From Sphaerisporangium sp. TRM90804 (GTDB lineage: Bacteria > Actinomycetota > Actinomycetes > Streptosporangiales > Streptosporangiaceae), in the NCBI RefSeq assembly GCF_029846175.1, contig NZ_JARWAC010000006.1:1-64000 (forward strand): a DNA stretch of 64,000 nt. Direction: 5' to 3'. Positions 50,095 through 58,181 of the stretch are shown here, in pieces (the first letter of the stretch is position 1; each line of letters opens with the position of its first letter). Position numbers and translations under genes: made by a program. Below the pieces are notes generated by a model. It ran no database searches, was not told the origin of the DNA, and saw only the letters and a list, made by a program, of their open reading frames with translations.

Positions 50095-50625
50095 AATGGC
50101 GCCTGCGGCACAGCCTTCCTAAGGGCGATTTCACCCGACATCTCCCCACCGTCGCGCAAGCGAGCGCCGCCGGTCGCCGCAGGACACACGTCGCCGAGAT
50201 CACGCCTGTTGGAGGCCCGGCGGCGTGGGTGGGTGCTGGAGCGAGCCGGTGTGGCCGGTGAACTGGTGGGCGCTGGGCGCGAGTGATGTGGGTCGGTTCT
50301 AGGAGCGAGTCGACGAAGGTCCACGAGTGGTAGGTACCGGTGGCGGGCGATGAGGTCGATGTCGCCGGCTCGGGTCAGGGCAGGGGTCGGAGTCCGGCCA
50401 CAACGCTCCCCGGCCTTCCCGGGAACGACCTCCGACCGGTGAGGTACCCCTTCCGCCGCCACTCGGAGATACGCCCACGCGAGTCCGCCTAGTTGAGCGG
50501 TGTGGCCTCGATGACGACCGTCCTGGACGACTGAGGACAGCTACTCGCGCGAAGGTGGGTGCGGAGTCTGGTGAGGGTCGCCGTTATGAGGCTGCGCCGA
50601 AGGCGCCATTTCCAGGACGGTCGGC
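50085..50625. repeat. Imperfect inverted repeat about 540 bp across
   Basis: AAATGGCGCCTGCGGCACAG and its two following bases (50094-50116) match the reverse complement of about 50592-50614 at roughly 20 of 22 positions. Weaker similarity extends 20-40 bases on each side. The left arm begins inside the 18-bp array. The arrangement resembles the ends of a small non-autonomous element, but no target-site duplication was found. Confidence 0.5.
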
Positions 50626-50667
50626 GATTACGGGCATTGCGGGTGTTGGTGGGCGGGGTTCGGCTGG

Positions 50668-51315
50668 TCAGGGGAGGGGGCGGGGGCCGTAGAGTGCGGC
50701 TTGGGTGTTGGTGGTCATGGCCCAGTAGCGGTCGCCGTAGGACCAGTGCCACCACTCGGTGGGGTAGTTGACCAGGCCGGCGGACTCCAGGGCGCAGGCG
50801 AGGGTCTTGCGGTGCTGGCGGGCCTCGGCGGAGATGTTGGGGGCCGCGGTGTAGCAGGCGCCGTCGCTCTGCTCGGGGGTGTCGTTGACCTGCGTTCCCA
50901 TGTCGAGCTCGATGCCGTCCTCGTCGGTGAGCGTGAGGTCGACGGCCGCGCCCGCGGTGTGCGGGGCCACCTCGATCGGCGAGACGTAACGGCTGGCCGC
51001 GGTGTGCAGCTCTTCCGGCGACAGGTCGGGGAAGACCGCCCGGAGCCCGTCCTTGTACTCCTCGAAGTAGCGCCGCTGGAGCGCCGGAGGGCGGTAGCCC
51101 TCGACGACCAGAAGGCGGTAGCCGTACGGGAGCTGCCGCTGCGCGTCGCGCAGGCGGTCGAGCAGGCCGGTGCGCAGGTGGGCGTAGGCGCCGTCGGGGT
51201 CGGCCAGGCGCTTGTCGACGGCCAGGACACCCCGCGCGTCGGCCAGCGCCTCACCGCACTCCTCGACGGGGATCGAGGTCACACGAGGGTCGGAGATGAG
51301 CACGACGTTCCGCAT
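50668..51315 (-). CDS. D-alanyl-D-alanine dipeptidase (VanX/DdpX type)
   Basis: 215 residues from ATG 51315 (an ATG two codons earlier is possible; the open frame extends much further upstream). The M15D peptidase motifs are LLVVEGYRPPALQRRYFEEY, the zinc-binding PHTAGAAVDLTLTDEDG (His and Asp), ELDMGTQVND and EWWHWSYGDRYWA (Glu-x-x-His). Such enzymes cleave D-Ala-D-Ala; with VanH and VanA they give glycopeptide resistance, and alone they often recycle wall dipeptide. No vanHA genes are nearby, so resistance is not implied. No signal peptide, so cytoplasmic. Confidence 0.88.
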   Translation of the reverse strand: MRNVVLISDPRVTSIPVEECGEALADARGVLAVDKRLADPDGAYAHLRTGLLDRLRDAQRQLPYGYRLLVVEGYRPPALQRRYFEEYKDGLRAVFPDLSPEELHTAASRYVSPIEVAPHTAGAAVDLTLTDEDGIELDMGTQVNDTPEQSDGACYTAAPNISAEARQHRKTLACALESAGLVNYPTEWWHWSYGDRYWAMTTNTQAALYGPRPLP

Positions 51316-51740
51316 GGGCATCGATTTTCGCACAGGCACCACCCTTGAGACGCACATTGATCTCCGGGCGCCGGCCGCCGGAGCGCCGACCCGGCGAACT
51401 TGGCCGGCATCGCTTCGCGAGCCTGTCGAGCATCGCTCCACGAGCGTGTGGAGCGTCGACCCACGACAGGTCGGCCGTCCACCAGGGAACATGGCGGGTA
51501 TCGATCAAGATCGTCCCTGGATCGATCCCGGTCGGGTGACGAACCACGATGCCCTCGAACGACACGGCGTCTCAGGGGTCTCCCCAGTATCACCAGACGA
51601 CCCCCGGCCCAGACGTCCAGGCCGCCCAGTGGGCCAGCCGGTTCCAGTCCCCGACCGCGGCTCAGACGTGCGGAGCGTTCGCCGGGCCCGGCTCCCGCCG
51701 TCTCTCCCGGTCTGCTCCGGTCAGGTGTCCACCGGTTCGG
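51316..51740. other. Intergenic region between vanX and the first ROK gene, with a degenerate 23-bp triplication
   Basis: No supported gene. Three imperfect 23-bp copies lie at 51407-51429, 51430-51452 and from 51453 (GCATCGCTTCGCGAGCCTGTC, GCATCGCTCCACGAGCGTGT and a weaker third). The rest is mixed sequence without clear promoter or terminator. Confidence 0.45.
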
Positions 51741-53120
51741 TCAGGCGTCGACGGTGCTGGAGAAGACCTCTTCGCGGGCCTGTTCCAGGGCCGCGGTCAC
51801 GGCGCCGCGCAGGACGGCGTTGCCCTCGACGGCGGTGACGGCGACCGTGGGGCGGCTGGGGCAGATGCGGGCCACCGCTCTCTCGACGCGGGACGCGAGC
51901 TCCCGGCCGCCCGCCCTTCCCACGTCGCCGCTGAGCACGACCAGGCGCGGGTCCAGCACGACCGTCACCGCGGCGACGCCGATGGCCAGCCGCAGCGCGA
52001 CCTCGTCCAGGAACGTGTCGGCACCGGTCTCGACGGCCGCGCGGACGAGGTCGGCGGAGCGGACGGCGTCCGGTCCGAACCCGGGCGGGGCGAGGGACGG
52101 CGCGGAACGGATTCCGTCCGCGCCGGAACCGGACTCGGCACTGACGCCGTCCTCCCCGGAACCGGGCAGGGCGGAGGACGGCGCGCGACGGACGCCGTCC
52201 ACGCCGGAACCGGGCGGAGCGGGGGGATCCGGGATGGAGCCGGACGGGGCGGCGGCCGGGGTGAGGGGGGTCAGGAGGGAGGGGGCGTGGGTCCGGACGA
52301 GGGCGGTGAGGCCCGCGGTGCCCACGAGGCGTTGGAAGGAGCCCGACTGGGGGGCGGTGACGTCGACGGGGAGGGGCTCGCCGGGGACGGGGAGCCAGCC
52401 GATCTCGCCGGCGCCTCCGGTGTGACCCCGGTGCAGGCGGGAGCCGAGCATCACGCCCAGCCCCTGGCCGACCCCCACCCACAGCAGGGCGAAGTCGTCC
52501 ACGCCGCGCGCCGCGCCGTAAGCGTGCTCGGCCAGGGCGGCGAGGTTCACGTCGTTCTCTATGGCCACCGACGCGCCCAGCGTGGCGCGCAGGTCGGCCA
52601 GCACCCCCGCGTGCCAGGACGGCAGGTCGAAGGAGAAGCGCACGTCGCCGGTCCGCGGGTCGACCACGCCCCGGGTGCCGATCACCAGCGTCCGGAGGCG
52701 GGTCATGCTGATGCCCGCCGCGTCGCACACCTGCCGCACGGCGCTGTGCACCGTCTTGACCGGATCGGCCGTCTCCCCCGGCTCCACGGTGGCCTCGGCG
52801 ACGATGTGCCCGGTGATGTCGGCGACCCCCGCGGTGACGCCCTCGGGCAGCACCTCCAGGCCGGCGACGTACGCGCTGGAGGGCACCACCGCGTACAGCG
52901 CGGCGTTGGGCCCGCGCCCGCCGGGTCGCTGTCCGGATACGGCCACCAGCCCGCGTTCCTCCAGGCGGGACAGCAGCTGGCCGGACGTCACCTTGGACAG
53001 GCCGGTGTGGTAGCCGAGCTCGGCCCTGGTCAGCGGTCCTTCGGAGAGCAGCAGCTCCAGCGCGGCGCGGTCGTTGAGCTGGCGCAGCAACCGGGGCGTC
53101 CCGGGGGGTCTCTGGGGCAT
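51741..53120 (-). CDS. ROK family transcriptional repressor of the amino-sugar transport operon
   Basis: 459 residues from ATG 53120. N-terminal winged helix (about 8-62, LTRAELGYHTGLSKVTSGQLLSRLEERGL), then the ROK domain with ENDVNLAALAEHAYGAARGVDDFALLW, GHTGGAGEIGW and VVLDPRLVVLSGDVG. It is about 65 residues longer than its paralogue at 58.2-59.4 kb because of a Pro/Gly/Asp/Ser-rich insert (about 300-355) with internal repeats. The zinc-binding Cys cluster of sugar-kinase ROK proteins is absent, as is usual for repressors. It is divergent from the sugar ABC operon; an operator lies between them. The ligand is probably an amino sugar, inferred from context. Confidence 0.9.
   Translation of the reverse strand: MPQRPPGTPRLLRQLNDRAALELLLSEGPLTRAELGYHTGLSKVTSGQLLSRLEERGLVAVSGQRPGGRGPNAALYAVVPSSAYVAGLEVLPEGVTAGVADITGHIVAEATVEPGETADPVKTVHSAVRQVCDAAGISMTRLRTLVIGTRGVVDPRTGDVRFSFDLPSWHAGVLADLRATLGASVAIENDVNLAALAEHAYGAARGVDDFALLWVGVGQGLGVMLGSRLHRGHTGGAGEIGWLPVPGEPLPVDVTAPQSGSFQRLVGTAGLTALVRTHAPSLLTPLTPAAAPSGSIPDPPAPPGSGVDGVRRAPSSALPGSGEDGVSAESGSGADGIRSAPSLAPPGFGPDAVRSADLVRAAVETGADTFLDEVALRLAIGVAAVTVVLDPRLVVLSGDVGRAGGRELASRVERAVARICPSRPTVAVTAVEGNAVLRGAVTAALEQAREEVFSSTVDA
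52083..52212 (-). repeat. Duplicated 49-bp module in the ROK insert
   Basis: 52083-52131 and 52164-52212 are about 80% identical (GGGC-G/A-GGGCG... to ...CCGGAACCG), 81 bp apart, thus in frame. They encode PGSG-x-DG(V/I)R-x-APS segments. Confidence 0.8.
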
Positions 53121-53163
53121 GGACCGGCCCTCTCGTCACGATACGCTAACGGGCGTTTTTTTT

Positions 53164-53187
53164 AAGAAAGTTTCTTGTTAGTTTAGC
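53164..53187. promoter_or_regulatory. Putative ROK operator upstream of the sugar ABC operon
   Basis: AAGAAA-G-TTTCTT (53164-53176) is a perfect 13-bp palindrome, followed by GTT and AGTTTAGC (53180-53187). The same right-hand AGTTTAGC at the same distance from a related palindrome occurs before the second ROK gene. It lies 44 bp before the divergent ROK start and about 145 bp before the binding-protein gene. AT-rich AAAG/CTTT half-sites are usual for ROK repressors. Confidence 0.7.
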
Positions 53188-53331
53188 CGCAGTCACCCCG
53201 GAGGCAAGCGATCACAGCCTCAGGATGCCAGCGCAGCGCACGAGGATCGGCGCCTTGACCAGGTGCACCGCCCGGTAGTGCACCTTCGATGAGCGCGAGC
53301 CCGAGCGAAGCCGGGAAGGGAGAAACCAGAC

Positions 53332-54666
53332 GTGAAACTCACCAAGATCGCTGCTGTCTCGGTCACGACGGCCGCTCTTGCCATTGCCGCCTCCGCCTGC
53401 GGAAGCGCGGAGCCCGCCGGTGAGGCCGCCCCCACGGGGTCGGCCGCCGCCTCCGGGCCGAAGTTCGCCGGACAGAGCCTGACGGTCTGGCGGCTCGGCG
53501 CCCCGAACGAGGTCCAGGACAAGTTCATGGCCGACCTGGACGCCGAGTTCAAGGAGCAGACCGGCGCCGAGGTCCAGGTCCAGTGGATCCCCTGGCCCGA
53601 CGCGCAGAAGAAGTGGACGGCCGCGCTCGCCGGCGGCGAGGGCCCGGACATCACCGAGTTCGGCAACGACCAGGTGGCCGCGTGGGTGGCGCAGGACGCG
53701 CTGACCGACATCACCGAGCTGGTGAAGTCCACCCCCGACTTCCAGGCGATCCCGCAGAACCTGTGGAGCTACGAGACCATCGAGGGCAAGATCTACGCCG
53801 CGCCGTGGGGCGGCGGCACGCGGGCCGTCCTCTACCGCAAGGACTGGTTCGAGGACCTCGGCATCCAGCCGCCCAAGACCTGGGAGGAGCTGGTGGCCGC
53901 GGGCAAGAAGGTCGTCGCGGAGAAGGGCAAGGACGTCGACGGCTTCGCCTTCAACGGCGGCTCCGACGCCAACATGTCGCTCTCGCCGTTCGTCTGGTCG
54001 GCCGGAGGCGACTTCGCCGCGTTCGAGGGCGGCAAGTGGGTCGGCAAGGTCACCGAGCCGGCCTTCAAGGAGGGCTTCCAGTTCTACACCGACCTGGTCG
54101 CCAAGGAGGGCGTGTCCGGCAAGTCCCGCCTGTCGCAGAACTCGGTCGACATCAGCACGCGCTTCGCCGCCGGCAAGGTCGGCATGTACGTCACGGGCGG
54201 CTGGGACATCGCCACCATCAAGGAGCAGAGCAAGGGTAAGATCGGCGACGACCAGATGGCGTTCTTCTCGCTGCCCGCCAAGGACGGCAGCGGCCCGGCG
54301 CCCGCGTTCCAGGGCGGCAACGACATCGCCATCTGGAAGGACGCCAAGAACCCCGAGCTCGCCGCCGAGTACCTGAAGCTCGCCGCGGGCAAGGAGTTCG
54401 GCACCCGGTACGCCAAGGAGGGCGGCCTGCTGCCCCTGTACCCCGAAGCGCTGGCCGAGTTCGCCAGCGACCCGGTGCAGGCGCCGTTCGCCGAGACCTT
54501 CAAGGTCGCCAAGGGCTTCCCCGCCGACCCGAACTGGGCCGAGGCGAACGACACCAAGGCGGTGCTGCAGAACGCGGCGCGCGCCGTGATCGAGGGTAAG
54601 AAGGACGTCGACACCGCTCTCGCCGACGCCAACGCCGAGCTCGAGACCATCCTGAACCAGCAGTAG
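53332..54666 (+). CDS. Carbohydrate ABC transporter substrate-binding lipoprotein
   Basis: 444 residues from GTG 53332, with AAGGGAG upstream. The signal peptide ends in AASAC (lipobox). The SBP family 1 fold is shown by LTVWRLGAPNEVQDKFMADL, PDITEFGNDQVAAWVAQDAL, KIYAAPWGGGTRAVLYRKDW, KTWEELVAAGKKV and MYVTGGWDIATIK. It begins a four-gene operon with two permeases and NagZ. The context suggests N-acetylglucosamine, chitobiose or muropeptide sugars, similar to the NgcE/DasA systems of Streptomyces. No ATPase gene is present, so a shared MsiK-type ATPase is expected. Confidence 0.92.
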   Translation: MKLTKIAAVSVTTAALAIAASACGSAEPAGEAAPTGSAAASGPKFAGQSLTVWRLGAPNEVQDKFMADLDAEFKEQTGAEVQVQWIPWPDAQKKWTAALAGGEGPDITEFGNDQVAAWVAQDALTDITELVKSTPDFQAIPQNLWSYETIEGKIYAAPWGGGTRAVLYRKDWFEDLGIQPPKTWEELVAAGKKVVAEKGKDVDGFAFNGGSDANMSLSPFVWSAGGDFAAFEGGKWVGKVTEPAFKEGFQFYTDLVAKEGVSGKSRLSQNSVDISTRFAAGKVGMYVTGGWDIATIKEQSKGKIGDDQMAFFSLPAKDGSGPAPAFQGGNDIAIWKDAKNPELAAEYLKLAAGKEFGTRYAKEGGLLPLYPEALAEFASDPVQAPFAETFKVAKGFPADPNWAEANDTKAVLQNAARAVIEGKKDVDTALADANAELETILNQQ

Positions 54667-54668
54667 TC

Positions 54669-55685
54669 ATGGCCCAGACATCCACGATCGCCCGGGGCGG
54701 AGGCAGCTCCTCCGCCCCGGCGCGGCGCCGGTCGCACCGGCCCCCGCGCCGGTCCGGCGCCTTTCCTCCCCGGGCGATCCCCTACCTGCTGCTCCTGCCG
54801 GGCCTGCTGGTCATCGCGGCGCTGCTGCTGTACCCGCTGTACCAGATGGTGGACATGTCCTTCCATCGGGTCGGGCTGCGGCAGATCCGGCCCAACCCCC
54901 AGCCCGCCGAGTTCCTCGGAATGGGCAACTACACGCAGGTCTTCGCCTCCGACCTGTTCTGGATCTCGCTGCGCAACACCGTGGTCTTCGCCGCGGTCAC
55001 CGTCGCGCTGACGCTGCTCGCCGGCACGCTGGTGGGCCTGCTGCTGCACCGCCTGGGCAAGAAGATGTCCACCTTCCTGATCGTCGGCATCATGGCCGCC
55101 TGGGCCACCCCGCCCACCGCCACCGCCATCATCTGGAAGTGGCTGTTCGACGCGGACGCCGGCGTGGTCAACTGGGCGCTCAACCTGCTGCCCGACGGGC
55201 TCGCCACCGCCCTGCTGGGCCGCGCCGACTGGTCGGGCGAGCCGTGGCTCAACTCCGCGACCACCATCTACCTGGTGCTGATCGTCGCGGTGGTCTGGGC
55301 GTCGTTCCCGTTCATCGCGGTCTCGGTGCTGGCCGGGCTGAAGAGCATCCCCTCGGAGCTGTTCGAGGCGGCCCGGGTGGACGGGGCGTCGCCGTTCACC
55401 ATCTTCAGGAGAGTCACCTTTCCCCTGCTGAAGCCGGTGTTCTCCGTGCTGCTGGTGCTCTCGCTGATCTGGGACTTCAAGGTGTTCACCCAGCTCTACG
55501 TGCTCGCCGGCGGCACCACCAACAGGGAGGCGTTCAACCTCTCGCTGTGGGCGTACACCGAGGCCTTCAGCGCGCCGCCCAAGATGGGCTTCGGCGCCGC
55601 GATCGCCGTCGTCCTCACGGTGATCATGCTGCTCATCACCGCCGTATACGTCCGGCAGATCGTGAGAACGGAGGACGTGCGATGA
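54669..55685 (+). CDS. Carbohydrate ABC transporter permease (MalF type)
   Basis: 338 residues, six predicted membrane helices after a basic N-terminus (residues about 1-35). IPYLLLLPGLLVIAALLLYP is the first helix; the EAA loop is ELFEAARVDGASPFTIFRRV. Two bases separate its ATG from the preceding stop, and its stop overlaps the next ATG (ATGA). Confidence 0.93.
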   Translation: MAQTSTIARGGGSSSAPARRRSHRPPRRSGAFPPRAIPYLLLLPGLLVIAALLLYPLYQMVDMSFHRVGLRQIRPNPQPAEFLGMGNYTQVFASDLFWISLRNTVVFAAVTVALTLLAGTLVGLLLHRLGKKMSTFLIVGIMAAWATPPTATAIIWKWLFDADAGVVNWALNLLPDGLATALLGRADWSGEPWLNSATTIYLVLIVAVVWASFPFIAVSVLAGLKSIPSELFEAARVDGASPFTIFRRVTFPLLKPVFSVLLVLSLIWDFKVFTQLYVLAGGTTNREAFNLSLWAYTEAFSAPPKMGFGAAIAVVLTVIMLLITAVYVRQIVRTEDVR

Positions 55686-56533
55686 ACCCGCGGACCGCCA
55701 AGCGGCTCAGGAGGCACGGGCTCAACGGCACCGCCGTGGTGGTGTTCCTGTTCGCGGTGTTCCCCGTCTACTGGATGGTCGCGACCGCGTTCAAGCCCAA
55801 CGACGAGATCTTCACCACCCGGTTCATCCCGTTCCCGCTCGCCCCGACCTTCGACCACGTGTCGCGGGTGCTCACCAAGGGCGTGGCCGGCCACTCCATC
55901 TGGCAGTACCTGCTCAACAGCGCCATCGTCGCGCTCGGCACCGTGCTGATCGGCTCGCTGTTCGCGCTGCTGGCGGCGACCGCGGTCGCCAGGTTCCGGT
56001 TCCGCTTCAGGACCAGCTTCCTGATCCTGCTGCTCATCGTGCAGATGGTCCCGGCGGAGGCGCTGCTGATCCCGCTGTTCCTGATGGTGCGCCGGCTCGG
56101 CATGTACGACCAGCTCCTCGGCCTGATCGTCATCAACGTCGGCTTCACGCTGCCGTTCGCGATCTGGATGCTGCGGACGTTCGTCGCCGCGGTGCCCAAG
56201 GAACTGGAGGAGGCCGCCGCCATCGACGGCGCCACGCGGTTCGTGACCTTCTGGAAGGTGCTGTTCCCCCTGGTGGCGCCGGGCCTGGTGGCGACGAGCA
56301 TCTTCTCGTTCATCACCGCGTGGAACGAGTTCGTCTTCGCGCTGACGCTCATCAGCGACCAGGGGCGCTACACGATGCCGGTGGCGTTGCAGTTCTTCAC
56401 CGGTCAGCGCTCGACCGACTGGGGCGGCATCATGGCCGCCTCGACGCTGATGACCATCCCGGTCATCGCGTTCTTCATGCTGGTGCAACGGCGCATGGTC
56501 TCCGGCCTGGTCGCGGGCGCCGTGAAAGGCTGA
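55682..56533 (+). CDS. Carbohydrate ABC transporter permease (MalG type)
   Basis: 283 residues. GTAVVVFLFAVFPVYWMVAT is the first helix; the EAA loop ELEEAAAIDGATRFVTFWKV and ITAWNEFVFALTLI are typical of the second permease of sugar importers. It is coupled to the upstream permease and followed 42 bp later by nagZ. Confidence 0.93.
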   Translation: MNPRTAKRLRRHGLNGTAVVVFLFAVFPVYWMVATAFKPNDEIFTTRFIPFPLAPTFDHVSRVLTKGVAGHSIWQYLLNSAIVALGTVLIGSLFALLAATAVARFRFRFRTSFLILLLIVQMVPAEALLIPLFLMVRRLGMYDQLLGLIVINVGFTLPFAIWMLRTFVAAVPKELEEAAAIDGATRFVTFWKVLFPLVAPGLVATSIFSFITAWNEFVFALTLISDQGRYTMPVALQFFTGQRSTDWGGIMAASTLMTIPVIAFFMLVQRRMVSGLVAGAVKG

Positions 56534-56575
56534 GGACAGCCTCACCACCTCATCTGTTAGGAGTCGAGTACAGCC

Positions 56576-58048
56576 ATGTCTGAGTTCCTCGCGGGCGCGT
56601 CGTCCCAGGGCGAGGGCGACCCCGGGCTGCGCCGTCTGGCGGCCGGTACGCTGCTCGCCGCCTTCCCCGGCACCACCGCCCCCGACTGGGTCGTCCGCCA
56701 TCTGGAGAACGGCCTCGGCGGCGTCACCCTGTTCGGCTTCAACGTCGAGAGCGCCGAGCAGCTCGCGGGGCTCACCCGGCGGCTGCGCTCGGCGGGCGAA
56801 CCGGTCATCTCCCTGGACGAGGAGGGCGGTGACGTCACCCGGCTCGCCTACCACGTCGGCAGCCCGTACCCGGGCAACGCGGCCCTCGGCGCCGTGGACG
56901 ACGTCGAGCTGACCCGCAGCATCTACCGCTCGATCGGCGACGACCTGGCCCGCTGCGGGGTCAACCTCGACATGGCGCCGGACGCCGACGTCAACACCGC
57001 CGACGACAACCCCGTCATCGGCACCCGGTCGTTCGGCTCGGACGCCGCGCTGGTCGCCCGGCACACCGTGGCCGCGGTCAGCGGCCTGCAGGACGCGGGC
57101 GTCGCCGCCTGCGTCAAGCACTTCCCCGGCCACGGCGCCACCCGGCAGGACTCCCACCTGGAGATCCCCACGGTGGACGTCTCCCGCGAGGTGCTGTGGG
57201 AGCGGGAGCTGGTGCCCTTCCGCGCCGCCATCGCGGCGGGCACGCGGTCGATCATGACCGCGCACGTGCGGGTGCCGGTGCTGACGGGCGGGGCCCCGGC
57301 CACGCTGTCGGCCGCCGCGCTGACCGAGCTGCTCAGGGGTGAGCTCGGTTACGACGGCGTGGTGGTCTCCGACGCGCTGGACATGCACGCGATCACCGAC
57401 AGCGTGGGCCTGGACGGCGGCGCGGTGCTCTCGCTGGCCGCGGGCTCCGACCTGCTCTGCCTGGGGCCGCTGCCCACCCGCGAGCAGATCCTCGTGGTCC
57501 AAAACGCGATCGTGGCGGCGGTCCTGGACGGCCGCCTGCCGGCCGCCCGCCTGGAGGAGGCCGCCGAGCGCGTGGCCAGGCTCCGCGGCTGGTGCGGCGC
57601 GCCCCGCGAGCAGTCCAGGGACGGCAACGTGATCGGCCTGGTCGCGGCGCGGCGCGCGGTGAGCGTGTCGGGCACGGCGGCGCCGTTGGTCGACCCGTTC
57701 CTGGTGGAGGTGGACACCCCCCCGACGATCGCCGTCGGCGACGTGCCGTGGGGGTTCGCCGCCTGGCTGCCGGACGCCGAGATCACCCGGGTCAAGCCGG
57801 ACGACGCCGACCCGGCCGGCCTGCTGGAGCGCGCGCGCGGACGCTCACTGGTGATCGTGGTCAAGGACGCCCACCGCCACAGGGCGAGCCAGGACGTCGT
57901 CTCGGCCCTGCTCGCCGCCCGGCCGGACGCGATCGTGGTCGAGATGGGCCTGCCGATCTGGCGCCCCACGGCCGCCGCCTACATCGCCACCTACGGCGCC
58001 GCACGCGCCAACGCCCAGGCCGCCGCGGAGCTGCTGCTCACGGCGTGA
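56576..58048 (+). CDS. nagZ: Beta-N-acetylhexosaminidase (glycoside hydrolase 3, NagZ type)
   Basis: Removes terminal GlcNAc from muropeptides or chito-oligosaccharides. 490 residues without signal peptide, hence cytoplasmic, acting on imported sugars. VISLDEEGGDVTRL and NLDMAPDADVNTADDNPVIG are followed by the NagZ signature KHFPGHGATRQDSH, where the Asp-His pair is the acid/base, and by VVVSDALDMHAI with the nucleophile Asp. A second domain (about 340-490) is present. TTAGGAG lies 9 bases before ATG 56576. Cotranscription with a sugar importer supports a salvage role. Confidence 0.93.
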   Translation: MSEFLAGASSQGEGDPGLRRLAAGTLLAAFPGTTAPDWVVRHLENGLGGVTLFGFNVESAEQLAGLTRRLRSAGEPVISLDEEGGDVTRLAYHVGSPYPGNAALGAVDDVELTRSIYRSIGDDLARCGVNLDMAPDADVNTADDNPVIGTRSFGSDAALVARHTVAAVSGLQDAGVAACVKHFPGHGATRQDSHLEIPTVDVSREVLWERELVPFRAAIAAGTRSIMTAHVRVPVLTGGAPATLSAAALTELLRGELGYDGVVVSDALDMHAITDSVGLDGGAVLSLAAGSDLLCLGPLPTREQILVVQNAIVAAVLDGRLPAARLEEAAERVARLRGWCGAPREQSRDGNVIGLVAARRAVSVSGTAAPLVDPFLVEVDTPPTIAVGDVPWGFAAWLPDAEITRVKPDDADPAGLLERARGRSLVIVVKDAHRHRASQDVVSALLAARPDAIVVEMGLPIWRPTAAAYIATYGAARANAQAAAELLLTA

Positions 58049-58063
58049 CCCACGGACCGGGGC

Positions 58064-58112
58064 GCCTCCCCGGCGGCGGCGGCTGGGAGCGCTCCGGCCG
58101 CCGGGGAGGCGT
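58064..58112. terminator. Hairpin after nagZ
   Basis: A perfect 15-bp stem CGCCTCCCCGGCGGC (58064-58078) with GCCGCCGGGGAGGCG (58098-58112), loop 19, starts 15 bases after the nagZ stop. Confidence 0.8.
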
Positions 58113-58136
58113 TCCCCGCGGCCCACGGCGGCCTCG

Positions 58137-58179
58137 CCCGCGAACGGTTCCCCGGTACGGGCCCGGGGCCGTTCGCGGG
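58137..58179 (-). terminator. Hairpin after the second ROK gene
   Basis: A perfect 11-bp stem CCCGCGAACGG (58137-58147) with CCGTTCGCGGG (58169-58179) lies 2 bases downstream of the ROK stop on the minus strand. Confidence 0.75.
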
Positions 58180-58181
58180 TG

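Larger units (their letters stand above)
49712..50667. other. Non-coding stretch between lhr and vanX
   Basis: About 950 bp with no gene I can support. Open frames exist on both strands, but their products are low complexity and show no family. It contains the 18-bp array (50013-50094) and two arms of a large imperfect inverted repeat (see separate entries), plus an 8-bp stem pair GGTCGGAG/CTCCGACC around 50.4 kb. A decayed gene or a small mobile element remnant is possible. Confidence 0.5.

Noticed and set aside
49776-50261. 161-codon plus-strand frame with repeated RRHLTE peptide
   Set aside because: The repeat is the 18-bp array read in one frame; the rest shows no family and no convincing start. 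An antisense frame over the same region looks equally open.
50489-50755. 88-codon minus-strand frame sharing KWRLR-x-SL with the other arm of the inverted repeat
   Set aside because: The shared peptide follows from the inverted DNA repeat; the frame overlaps the vanX 3' end and has no supported start.
50668-51315. Vancomycin resistance locus
   Set aside because: Only a VanX-type dipeptidase is present; no vanH, vanA or vanRS genes adjoin it, so a wall-recycling role is as likely.
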